The position numbers and the translations under genes were made by a program. Below are positions 1 through 5,508 of a DNA stretch of 5,805 bases, piece after piece. The notes under the pieces are model-generated. The model searched no databases. It was not told the origin of the DNA and saw only the letters and a program-made list of their open reading frames with translations. Position 1 is the stretch's first letter; every line of letters begins with the position of its first letter. Source of the DNA: CAYUUP01 sp964447925 (lineage in GTDB: Bacteria > Bacillota > Clostridia > Oscillospirales > Oscillospiraceae); contig CAYUUP010000094.1 in assembly GCA_964447925.1 (NCBI GenBank), forward strand, positions 1 through 5,805. The letters run 5' to 3'.

Positions 1-1172
1 GAGGGGAAGTTATAGTGGTGCATATACCGCTTGCTGTCCTCCTCCCAGATGGTGTCCAACTTCTGGCAGGCGGAGAGGGTGTTCAAGGTAGCCACGGACA
101 GCACCTGGGTCTGGCCGCGGGTGAAGAGGCCAGAGCCGTGTACCATGGGAAGTACACCCACCTCGGCGGCCAGGGGCCGGATCTCATTTTTCTGGCGGCC
201 GTCCACCCGGTGTCCCTCCAGCAGCCACGCCTTGACAATTTTCTTCTGGAGCTTGTAGGTGATCTCATCCATATACTTGTCCATGTCGGGATACTGCTCC
301 AGAAACTGCTGGTGCAGCTCGTCCACAAAGACGTTCCACCGGGCCTCCCGGACATTCTTGTCATCAGTATCCATGCAAGCGCGGGCCTTCTCCAAGCCAA
401 AGGACACGATGTCATCAAAGAGCTGCTGGTCAAAATCGGCGTGGGGATACTCAAATTTGGGCTTGCCAATCTCCTCCACCATCCGGCTTATAAGGGCAAT
501 CTGCTTCTGGATCTCATCAAAGGCCTTAGAGATGCCCTCAAACATGATGTGATCGGGGATCTGGTCGGCCCCGGCCTCGATCATGACCACCTTTTTGCCG
601 GTGGCCACTACGGTAGTCTCCATCCGAGAAATTTTGGCCTGCTGGCTGGTGGGGTTGAAGACGATCTCCCCGTCCACATAGCCCACGCTGAGACAGCCTA
701 CAGGGCCAGCCCAGGGGATATCGGAGATGGCCAGGGCAGCAGAAGTGCCGATGAGGGCGGCAACCTCGGGAGAGCAGTCGTGATCCACGCTGAGGACGGT
801 GGCAGTAACCACCACATCGTTGCGGAAATCACTGGGGAAGAGGGGCCGGATGGGCCTGTCGATCATTCGGGAGGCCAGCACGGCGTTCAGGGAGGGGCGG
901 CCCTCCCGACGCATAAAAGAGCCAGGGATGCGGCCCACGGCGTAGAGCTTCTCCTCAAAGTCCACGGACAGGGGGAAGAAGTCAATGCCGTCACGGGGCC
1001 GGGCGGAGGCGGTGACAGCCACCAGCACGGTAGTCTTGCCATAGCGTACCAGCACGGCGGCGTTGGCCAGCTCGGCCAGCTTGCCTACCTCCAGGATCAA
1101 GGGACGCCCTGCCAGGTCCATTTCATAGGTGCGATAGTTGGGAAATTGCTTCTGGGTGATGATAGTTGACAT
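1..1172 (-). CDS. pnp: Polyribonucleotide nucleotidyltransferase (PNPase), N-terminal 390 codons, cut by the window edge
   Basis: PNPase is a phosphate-dependent 3'-to-5' exoribonuclease that releases nucleoside diphosphates and works in mRNA decay in the cytoplasm. The translated minus strand begins MSTIITQKQFPNYRTYEMDL and carries family landmarks in order: IPGSFMRREGRPS at about residues 82-94, SRMIDRPIRPLFP at about 101-113, and near the cut end VDGRQKNEIRPL, GSGLFTRGQTQVLS and the HHYNFP motif. This covers the first RNase PH domain, the helical linker and the start of the second RNase PH domain. Family members are about 700 residues, so the rest of the second core and the KH and S1 domains lie beyond the left edge. 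The ATG at 1172 is preceded by CAAAGGAG with an 8-nt gap. It lies downstream of rpsO on the same strand, an order shared with Escherichia coli and Bacillus. The long hairpin in its leader suggests post-transcriptional control. No frameshift was seen. Confidence 0.97.
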   Translation of the reverse strand, partial: MSTIITQKQFPNYRTYEMDLAGRPLILEVGKLAELANAAVLVRYGKTTVLVAVTASARPRDGIDFFPLSVDFEEKLYAVGRIPGSFMRREGRPSLNAVLASRMIDRPIRPLFPSDFRNDVVVTATVLSVDHDCSPEVAALIGTSAALAISDIPWAGPVGCLSVGYVDGEIVFNPTSQQAKISRMETTVVATGKKVVMIEAGADQIPDHIMFEGISKAFDEIQKQIALISRMVEEIGKPKFEYPHADFDQQLFDDIVSFGLEKARACMDTDDKNVREARWNVFVDELHQQFLEQYPDMDKYMDEITYKLQKKIVKAWLLEGHRVDGRQKNEIRPLAAEVGVLPMVHGSGLFTRGQTQVLSVATLNTLSACQKLDTIWEEDSKRYMHHYNFP

Positions 1173-1177
1173 ACTCT

Positions 1178-1188
1178 GTTCTCCTTTG
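1178..1188 (-). promoter_or_regulatory. pnp ribosome binding site, complementary to an upstream hairpin arm
   Basis: The minus strand reads CAAAGGAGAAC here, 5-8 nt upstream of the pnp ATG depending on which bases are counted. The AGGAGAAC portion (1178-1185) is an exact 8-bp reverse complement of GTTCTCCT (1203-1210), the 3' arm of the upstream leader hairpin. The site could therefore be hidden if that arm were free. The site itself is clear; its occlusion is inference. Confidence 0.85.
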
Positions 1189-1201
1189 CGGTTTATTTTG
1201 T

Positions 1202-1282
1202 GAGGAGAACTGCGCTTTAGCACTTGAAAGGGGAGCTGAGGCCTTTCGGCCCCTCTTTCAACTGCTAAAATGGGTTCTCCCC
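1202..1282 (-). promoter_or_regulatory. Long imperfect stem-loop in the pnp leader, candidate RNase III target
   Basis: An 81-nt hairpin ends about 30 nt before the pnp start. On the transcript strand the outer stem pairs 1274-1282 with 1202-1210 (9 bp, one G-U). After a 4x5 internal loop, TTTAGCA (1263-1269) pairs with TGCTAAA (1216-1222). After one mismatch, TTGAAAG (1255-1261) pairs with CTTTCAA (1224-1230). The tip is GC-rich with a GAAA tetraloop in GGCCGAAAGGCC (1240-1251). There is no T-tract after the 3' arm, so it is not an intrinsic terminator. In Escherichia coli a leader duplex at this place is cut by RNase III and lets PNPase repress its own synthesis. The same role here is inferred from position and shape. 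Confidence 0.7.
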
Positions 1283-1304
1283 AAAATGACTGGATAGGAA
1301 GAAA

Positions 1305-1350
1305 ACCGACAGGAGACTGCAGAACGCTTTCGGGCAGTTCGGCAGTCTCC
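1305..1350 (-). terminator. Probable terminator or processing hairpin after rpsO
   Basis: GGAGACTGC (1342-1350) pairs perfectly with GCAGTCTCC (1312-1320) on the transcript strand. GAAC/GTTC extends the stem after one mismatch. The stem starts 10 nt past the rpsO stop codon. The following tract TGTCGGTTTTC is only modestly T-rich, so termination is probably partial. No convincing separate promoter was seen between this hairpin and pnp, so pnp is probably reached by read-through from rpsO. Confidence 0.6.
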
Positions 1351-1360
1351 GGGAGTTCTC

Positions 1361-1627
1361 TTACTTGCGGATGCCCAGCTTGGCGATGAGAGCGCGGTAA
1401 CGCTCAATATCCTTCTTGGCCAGATAGTCCAGCAGACGGCGGCGCTTACCGACCATCTTCAGCAGGCCCCGGCGGGAGTGATTGTCCTTGGGGTGTACCT
1501 TCAGGTGTTCGGTCAGCTCCTTGATACGGGCGGTGAGGATGGCCACCTGAACCTCGGGGGATCCGGTGTCCGTGGGATGGATGCGGTTTGCCTCAATAAC
1601 GGCAGTTTTTTCTTCCTTGCGGATCAT
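1361..1627 (-). CDS. rpsO: 30S ribosomal protein S15
   Basis: S15 is a primary binding protein of the small ribosomal subunit; it binds the 16S rRNA central-domain three-way junction and nucleates platform assembly. The 88-residue product has the family length and its hallmarks: DTGSPEVQVAILTARI at residues 20-35, then H45-P-K-D-N-H50-S-R-R-G-L, and a basic C-terminal helix with GKRRRLLDYL at 60-69. The frame stays open 25 codons further upstream, but the ATG at 1627 is chosen because S15 proteins begin at this MIRKEEK-like sequence and because AAGGTGG stands 9 nt before it. A strong promoter and structured leader precede it, and a hairpin follows. S15 represses its own translation in several bacteria by binding its leader; that is plausible here. 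Confidence 0.97.
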   Translation of the reverse strand: MIRKEEKTAVIEANRIHPTDTGSPEVQVAILTARIKELTEHLKVHPKDNHSRRGLLKMVGKRRRLLDYLAKKDIERYRALIAKLGIRK

Positions 1628-1649
1628 GGAAAATTTCCACCTTTCATAT

Positions 1650-1714
1650 GGTATTGCCGGACACCGGGCAACGGGCGGGGGGAATACCGCGCTTCGTGGC
1701 AATGCTCCCGTTGC
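1650..1714 (-). promoter_or_regulatory. Structured rpsO leader, candidate S15 autoregulatory element
   Basis: The roughly 100-nt leader between the promoter and the rpsO ribosome binding site contains several helices that cannot all form together. GCAACGGG (1707-1714) pairs with CCCGTTGC (1668-1675), 8 bp. ATTGCC (1698-1703) pairs with GGCAAT (1653-1658). GGTATT (1683-1688) pairs with AATACC (1650-1655). TTGCC (1667-1671) with GGCAA (1654-1658) makes a local hairpin just before the ribosome binding site, strengthened by GG/CC inside. S15 leaders in other bacteria are known to use multi-helix folds or pseudoknots. Membership of a known S15 leader class was not tested. Confidence 0.5.
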
Positions 1715-1734
1715 TAAGTGTAGGGCCGAAGCCT

Positions 1735-1763
1735 ATTTTAACATAGCTTTTCCCTGATGTAAA
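1735..1763 (-). promoter_or_regulatory. Sigma-A type promoter of rpsO
   Basis: On the minus strand TTTACA (1758-1763) and TAAAAT (1735-1740) are separated by exactly 17 nt. A TGT just before the -10 box gives an extended -10 element. The predicted start is near 1728, giving a leader of about 100 nt before the rpsO ATG. The promoter lies in an AT-rich patch directly after the ymxH stop codon, so rpsO need not depend on ymxH transcription. Confidence 0.8.
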
Positions 1764-1793
1764 GAAAATTTTTCAAGAAAGCCCCCGAAAATT

Positions 1794-2072
1794 TCAAAAC
1801 CACCGCCGCCGCCCTCTGGAGGAGACGCTGTATTCCGGCACTCCCTCCACCAGAATAATGTCCTCGCCGAAGCGGCGCACGTCCTCCCATCGGATGATGG
1901 TGTCCTCCTTCCGCCCGAACAGGCCGAAGAAGCGGGCCTGCCCCGGGATCACCAGGGCCAGGATGCGACCGCTGTCCAGTTCCACCCGTAGATCCCCCAC
2001 AAAGCCGTAACGCGTGCCGTCGGTGACGCTGATGACCTCTTTATACCGCAGTTCTGAAAATTTACCCTCCAT
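1794..2072 (-). CDS. ymxH: YlmC/YmxH-family sporulation protein with PRC-barrel fold
   Basis: This 92-residue protein matches the small YlmC/YmxH family found in endospore-forming Firmicutes, whose molecular role is not well defined. Visible family features are FSELRYKEVISVTDG at residues 5-19, a GFVGDLRVELDSGRILALVIPG segment at 23-44, the RFFGLFGRKED stretch at 47-57 and IIRWEDVRRFGEDIILV at 59-75, typical of a PRC-barrel. The C-terminal tail SSRGRRRWF is basic. No signal peptide or membrane segment is apparent. The ATG at 2072 has AGGAGG 8 nt upstream. In Bacillus subtilis ymxH also lies near rpsO and pnpA, though downstream of them. No consensus promoter was found; an AT-rich TAAAAT (2123-2128) lacks a good -35 partner. 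The gene supports a spore-forming host but does not prove it. Confidence 0.88.
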   Translation of the reverse strand: MEGKFSELRYKEVISVTDGTRYGFVGDLRVELDSGRILALVIPGQARFFGLFGRKEDTIIRWEDVRRFGEDIILVEGVPEYSVSSRGRRRWF

Positions 2073-2150
2073 ATGCGCTCCCTCCTGCCCTATCCTATGC
2101 TCCGGTGAGATGTCCCATGTAAATTTTATCTTAAAAACGCCTTCCCCGGC

Positions 2151-2181
2151 TTGACATCCCCTGGGGTAAGAGGCGTATAAT
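2151..2181 (+). promoter_or_regulatory. Promoter of the lipid-enzyme/PatB operon, consensus boxes with a 19-nt spacer
   Basis: Perfect TTGACA (2151-2156) and TATAAT (2176-2181) boxes face the downstream operon, but the spacer is 19 nt rather than 17. Long spacers can weaken a promoter or mark one that needs DNA remodelling by an activator such as a MerR-family protein. The predicted start near 2188 gives a leader of about 40 nt. Arms ACGCCT (2137-2142) and AGGCGT (2171-2176) flank the -35 box. The promoter boxes are seen directly; regulation is inference. Confidence 0.75.
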
Positions 2182-2227
2182 AGGGTTCAGCTGCTAGGGC
2201 AGTGGAAAGGAAGGGATTGGTTTTTCC

Positions 2228-4195
2228 ATGCAACGACCAACAAAGAAAGAACTTTTTACCATTCCCAATCTGATGGGTTATTTCCGTATCATTGTGATAC
2301 CCATCTTTCTCCTGCTCTATGCCAGAGAGTACTACCTCCCTGCCTTTATCCTGCTGGCACTTTCCTACCTCTCGGACTTTCTGGACGGCAAAATCGCCCG
2401 GCGGTGGGACATGGTCACTGAGTTGGGCAAGGCGCTGGATCCCCTTGCAGATAAGCTGACCCAGGGGGTCATGGCTATTGCCCTGCTGCTGCGCTATCCC
2501 ATGATGCTCTGGTTCCTGCTGCTTTTTGTCGCAAAGGAGCTGTATATGGCCGTGATGGGGGCAATCCTCATCCGGCGGCGGGGCAAGGTGGAGGGGGCCC
2601 ATCTCTGGGGCAAGCTCTGCACTGCCCTGCTGGACGTGGGCGTACTGGTTCTCCTGCTCTTCCCCCAGCTGTCCTATCTGACAGGGAATGTCATCATCAT
2701 CATTATGATGGCGGCCATGGCAATCTCTCTGCTGATCTATATTCCCTTCCATCTCTCCCTGTTGCGGGAGGACGCGCCCCACAGGGGGGGTGCCCAGACC
2801 AAAAAGCACTGCCGCTGGCTCTGGCTTGCTGTTCCGGTCTTGCTGCTGGCCTATATTGTGGCCGGAGTCATGGGACCCTATTTTGTCCAGCCGGAGGTCA
2901 GCCAGAGCTATCAAGACGGCTTTGATGTGAACAGCTACTATTCCGACACGATCTCCTGCGACACCGCCAGCCTGGTGGAGGACAACATGGAGGCTCTGGC
3001 CCAGCGCATCCGCATGATCGAGTCGGCGGAGGAGCGCGTTATCCTCTCCACCTTCGACTTCCGGGCGGACACCGCCGGTACTCAGGTTATTGCAGCCCTG
3101 CTGGCGGCAGCCAACAGGGGCGTGGAGGTGCGGATTTTGGTGGATGGCGTCAGCGGCGTGCTGCGCATGGGCGGAAACCCCTATTTCTACGCCCTGGCCA
3201 CGGCAGGAAACGTCACCGTAAAGCGGTATAACCCCTTGAACCCGCTGGCCCCTTGGACGCTGATGAGCCGTCTCCACGACAAATACCTCATTGTGGATGA
3301 CAGCTATTATCTGCTGGGCGGGCGGAACACCTTTGACAATTTCCTGGGAGACGGGGCGGGAGACGCCCAGAACTACGACCGGGAGGTACTGGTCTGTAAT
3401 ACCGGCGGGACGGACAGTTCCCTCTATGAGCTGGAGCGTTATTTTGAGACAGTCTGGGCGCTGGATTGCTGCCGGACGTGGCAGTCCGGGGGCTGGACGG
3501 CAAGGCTTACCAGCGTCCGCCGGGCCGCCGGAGAATTGGAAGAACTCTACAGCCAGATGCGGACGGAACATCCGGACTGGTTCGAGATGGTGAATTTGAG
3601 CGACAGTGTGGCAGTGCGCCGCATCTCCCTGCTGTACAACCCTATTGGGCTGTACGCCAAAGAGCCGTGGGCCTTTTACGGCCTCTGCCAGCTGATGTCT
3701 CAGGGGGAGGATGTCCTTATCCACACCCCCTATATCATCTGCAACGGCATGATGTATGATGCTCTCGCCGATCTGTGCGGCACGGCGGCGGTGACAGTCA
3801 TGACGAATTCCTCCCTGAACAACGGTAATCCCTTCGGCGCGGCGGACTACTTCCTTCACCGGCGGGATATTCTGAACACCGGGGTGGAGATCCTGGAGTA
3901 CAACGGCGGCCTGTCCTATCACGGCAAGAGCGTGATAGTGGGGGAGGAACTGGCCATTGTCGGCTCCTTCAACTTCGACATGAAGAGCGTCTATCAGGAC
4001 ACCGAGCTGATGCTGGTGGTGTGCGGTGAGGAATTTGCCGCTCAACTGGAGGACTGCCTTACTGCCTACCACACCGATGCCCGGGACGCCACAGAGACGG
4101 AAAACCTGCTCTGTACTGCCGACACCCCTGTCGGCACTGCGCTTGTCCGCAACATAGTCCGTTTACTGGACCCTTTCATCCGTTTTCTGCTGTAA
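2228..4195 (+). CDS. Fusion protein: CDP-alcohol phosphatidyltransferase plus phospholipase D/cardiolipin synthase-like module
   Basis: One uninterrupted 655-residue frame joins two lipid-enzyme modules. Residues 1 to about 180 are a polytopic CDP-alcohol phosphatidyltransferase with the complete signature D50-xx-D53-G54-xx-A57-R58-x8-G67-xxx-D71-xxx-D75, the class that includes PgsA. A linker (about 181-195) leads to a hydrophobic segment at 197-216, then a PLD-superfamily module. Its first HKD motif is intact (H350-D-K352-x4-D357, followed by GGRN at 364-367). The second has H565-G-K567 but G572 where aspartate is expected, followed by GSFNFD at 579-584. The GGRN and GSFNFD motifs resemble ClsC/YmdC-type cardiolipin synthases. 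Likely role: membrane anionic phospholipid synthesis, perhaps phosphatidylglycerophosphate and cardiolipin; the exact alcohol substrate cannot be read from sequence. The ATG at 2228 has an AAAGGAAGGG site 12 nt upstream, a longish gap. It overlaps the next gene's ribosome binding site at its stop codon. Confidence 0.9.
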   Translation: MQRPTKKELFTIPNLMGYFRIIVIPIFLLLYAREYYLPAFILLALSYLSDFLDGKIARRWDMVTELGKALDPLADKLTQGVMAIALLLRYPMMLWFLLLFVAKELYMAVMGAILIRRRGKVEGAHLWGKLCTALLDVGVLVLLLFPQLSYLTGNVIIIIMMAAMAISLLIYIPFHLSLLREDAPHRGGAQTKKHCRWLWLAVPVLLLAYIVAGVMGPYFVQPEVSQSYQDGFDVNSYYSDTISCDTASLVEDNMEALAQRIRMIESAEERVILSTFDFRADTAGTQVIAALLAAANRGVEVRILVDGVSGVLRMGGNPYFYALATAGNVTVKRYNPLNPLAPWTLMSRLHDKYLIVDDSYYLLGGRNTFDNFLGDGAGDAQNYDREVLVCNTGGTDSSLYELERYFETVWALDCCRTWQSGGWTARLTSVRRAAGELEELYSQMRTEHPDWFEMVNLSDSVAVRRISLLYNPIGLYAKEPWAFYGLCQLMSQGEDVLIHTPYIICNGMMYDALADLCGTAAVTVMTNSSLNNGNPFGAADYFLHRRDILNTGVEILEYNGGLSYHGKSVIVGEELAIVGSFNFDMKSVYQDTELMLVVCGEEFAAQLEDCLTAYHTDARDATETENLLCTADTPVGTALVRNIVRLLDPFIRFLL

Positions 4196-4200
4196 AGGAG
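4194..4200 (+). promoter_or_regulatory. Ribosome binding site of the patB-like gene overlapping the upstream stop codon
   Basis: AAAGGAG begins inside the TAA stop codon (4193-4195) of the fusion gene and lies 7 nt before the ATG at 4208. Ribosomes finishing the first gene pass over this site, so translational coupling is likely. It decides the start of the second gene. Confidence 0.8.
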
Positions 4201-4207
4201 CGATTTT

Positions 4208-5419
4208 ATGAAATATGATTTTACCTCCATCATGGATCGGCGGGGCCGGGATGCCATTGCCGTAGATGGGCTGGGCCATGGATCCGCTCCCGGCTGCCCC
4301 AAGGAGGGCTTTGACGCTATACCCATGTGGGTGGCGGATATGAATTTTCCCACCGCGCCTACTGTGACAGAGGCCATCCTCCGGCGAGCAGAACATCCGG
4401 CCTTTGGCTATTTCACCCCCGACAAGGAATATTACGGCTCTATCATCCGCTGGCAGGAGAGCCGCAACGGTGTCACCGGCCTGGCCCCAGAGTGCATCGG
4501 CTATGAGAACGGTGTGCTGGGGGGCGTCATCTCCGCTCTGTCCGCTTTTGCTGCTCCCGGTGATCCGGTGCTGCTCCACAGTCCCACCTATATCGGCTTT
4601 ACCCGCTCTCTGACAGATAACGGCTATCCCATCATCCACAGTCCGTTGGTGAAGGACGAAAAAGGCGTCTGGCGGATGGACTTCAATGACATGGAACGCA
4701 AGCTGGAACAACACCATATCCATGTTGCCATCCTTTGCAGTCCCCACAATCCCTGCGGTCGGGTCTGGGAGCGCTGGGAGCTGGAACGGGCCATGGAGAT
4801 CTATCGTGTCCACGACTGTATGGTGATCTCGGACGAGATCTGGTCGGACATCATCCTGCCGGGACACCGCCACATCCCCACCCAGTCTGTCAGTGAGGAC
4901 GCCAAAAACCGTACCGTGGCCCTCTATGCCCCCAGCAAGACATTTAACCTGGCGGGGCTGGTGGGCAGCTATCACATCATCTATAACAGCTACCTTCGGG
5001 ACAGGGTTCGGGCCAAGGCCCAGAAGTCTCATTACAACGAGATGAACGTGCTGTCCATGCACGCCCTCATAGGCGCCTACCGGCCGGAGGGCGCCCAGTG
5101 GGTGGACGAGCTGTGTCAGGTCATTGGCGGCAACGTGGACTTTGCCTGTGATTACATCGGGCGGCACTTCTGCGGCGTGGGGGTCTTTCATCCGGAGGGA
5201 ACCTATATGCTCTTCTTGGACTGTCAGCAGTGGTGCGCCGCTCATGGCAAAACGCTGGATGAGCTGGAGAGGGCCGGCTGGGACGTGGGAGTGGCCTGGC
5301 AGGACGGCAGGGCGTTCCACAGCCCCTGGGCCATCCGGATGAATCTGGCTCTGCCCCTCTCACGGGTACGGGAGGCCTTTTCCCGGCTGGATCGTTATGT
5401 ATTCAACAGTGAACAGTGA
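4208..5419 (+). CDS. patB: PatB/MalY-family PLP-dependent C-S lyase or aminotransferase
   Basis: A 403-residue fold-type I PLP enzyme of the MalY/PatB group, usually about 390-400 residues. Known members cleave cystathionine, cysteine or cysteine S-conjugates to a thiol, pyruvate and ammonia in the cytosol. Seen in order: IPMWVADMNFPTAP at 38-51, HPAFGY at 63-68, SPTY at 125-128, SPHNPCGRVW at 178-187 (N181), ISDEIWSDI at 207-215 (D209), APSKTFNLAGL at 241-251 with the Schiff-base lysine K244, and the carboxylate-binding arginine R377 in IRMNLALP. All expected PLP-contact positions appear present, so an active enzyme is likely. No signal peptide is visible. It follows the lipid-enzyme fusion by 12 nt and is probably co-transcribed; no functional link is obvious. 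Beta-lyase is more likely than transaminase from family, but the substrate is unknown. Confidence 0.92.
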   Translation: MKYDFTSIMDRRGRDAIAVDGLGHGSAPGCPKEGFDAIPMWVADMNFPTAPTVTEAILRRAEHPAFGYFTPDKEYYGSIIRWQESRNGVTGLAPECIGYENGVLGGVISALSAFAAPGDPVLLHSPTYIGFTRSLTDNGYPIIHSPLVKDEKGVWRMDFNDMERKLEQHHIHVAILCSPHNPCGRVWERWELERAMEIYRVHDCMVISDEIWSDIILPGHRHIPTQSVSEDAKNRTVALYAPSKTFNLAGLVGSYHIIYNSYLRDRVRAKAQKSHYNEMNVLSMHALIGAYRPEGAQWVDELCQVIGGNVDFACDYIGRHFCGVGVFHPEGTYMLFLDCQQWCAAHGKTLDELERAGWDVGVAWQDGRAFHSPWAIRMNLALPLSRVREAFSRLDRYVFNSEQ

Positions 5420-5421
5420 GG

Positions 5422-5473
5422 CGGCGGGAAAACAGCCGTATTTATGAATTTTTTCTCTTGTACGGCGGGAAAA
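5422..5473 (+). repeat. Exact 11-bp direct repeat upstream of alaS
   Basis: CGGCGGGAAAA occurs at 5422-5432 and again at 5463-5473, 41 bp apart start to start. The second copy lies between the alaS -35 and -10 boxes. Such a pair, about four helical turns apart, could be a binding site, or a chance match in GC-rich DNA. No known regulator is recognised. Confidence 0.5.
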
Positions 5474-5486
5474 TTTGTGATACAAT
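5458..5486 (+). promoter_or_regulatory. Sigma-A type promoter of alaS
   Basis: TTGTAC (5458-5463) and TACAAT (5481-5486) are separated by exactly 17 nt. TGA immediately before the -10 box forms an extended -10 element. The predicted start near 5493 lies within the palindrome at 5491-5505. The leader before the alaS ATG is about 80 nt. The two-gene operon upstream has no clear terminator, so some read-through is also possible. Confidence 0.75.
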
Positions 5487-5490
5487 AATC

Positions 5491-5505
5491 CAATCTGACA
5501 GATTG
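5491..5505 (+). promoter_or_regulatory. Perfect 7-1-7 palindrome at the predicted alaS transcription start
   Basis: CAATCTG-A-CAGATTG is an exact inverted repeat around a single base, starting 5 bp after the -10 box. Its position over the start site suits a repressor operator. Alternatively it forms a small hairpin with a 3-nt loop at the extreme 5' end of the mRNA, which can protect against decay. The symmetry is seen directly; function is inferred. Confidence 0.55.
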
Positions 5506-5508
5506 CGG

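Noticed and set aside
15..1169. 384-codon open frame on the plus strand over pnp
   Set aside because: The minus strand encodes clear PNPase motifs throughout; this is its mirror image.
1628..1702. 25-codon N-terminal extension of S15
   Set aside because: The extension translates the structured leader, no family member has it, and the internal ATG at 1627 has the proper ribosome binding site.
1764..1800. Terminator after ymxH formed by the GAAAATTT-type repeats
   Set aside because: The pairing is AT-rich and imperfect, with no tract typical of a terminator; the rpsO promoter starts right beside it.
2158..2166. CCCCTGGGG as a MerR-type operator
   Set aside because: The symmetry is only 4 bp per arm and is off-centre in the 19-nt spacer; MerR-family sites are normally longer and centred.
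2204..2227. Hairpin GGAAA/TTTCC around the ribosome binding site of the lipid-enzyme gene
   Set aside because: Only 5 bp, mostly A-T, around a large loop; unlikely to be stable enough to control translation.
2126..4072. 648-codon open frame on the minus strand antisense to the lipid-enzyme fusion
   Set aside because: The plus-strand frame carries full enzyme signatures. The antisense translation has the His/Gln/Gly/Pro-rich look of a mirrored GC-rich gene and no recognisable domain.
4163..5320. 385-codon open frame on the minus strand over the patB-like gene
   Set aside because: The sense frame has all PLP-enzyme motifs; the antisense product shows none and no good ribosome binding site was noted.
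5422..5455. Intrinsic terminator after the patB-like gene
   Set aside because: CGGC/GCCG gives only about 4 bp, and the T-run lies 11 nt beyond the stem. Too weak to call.
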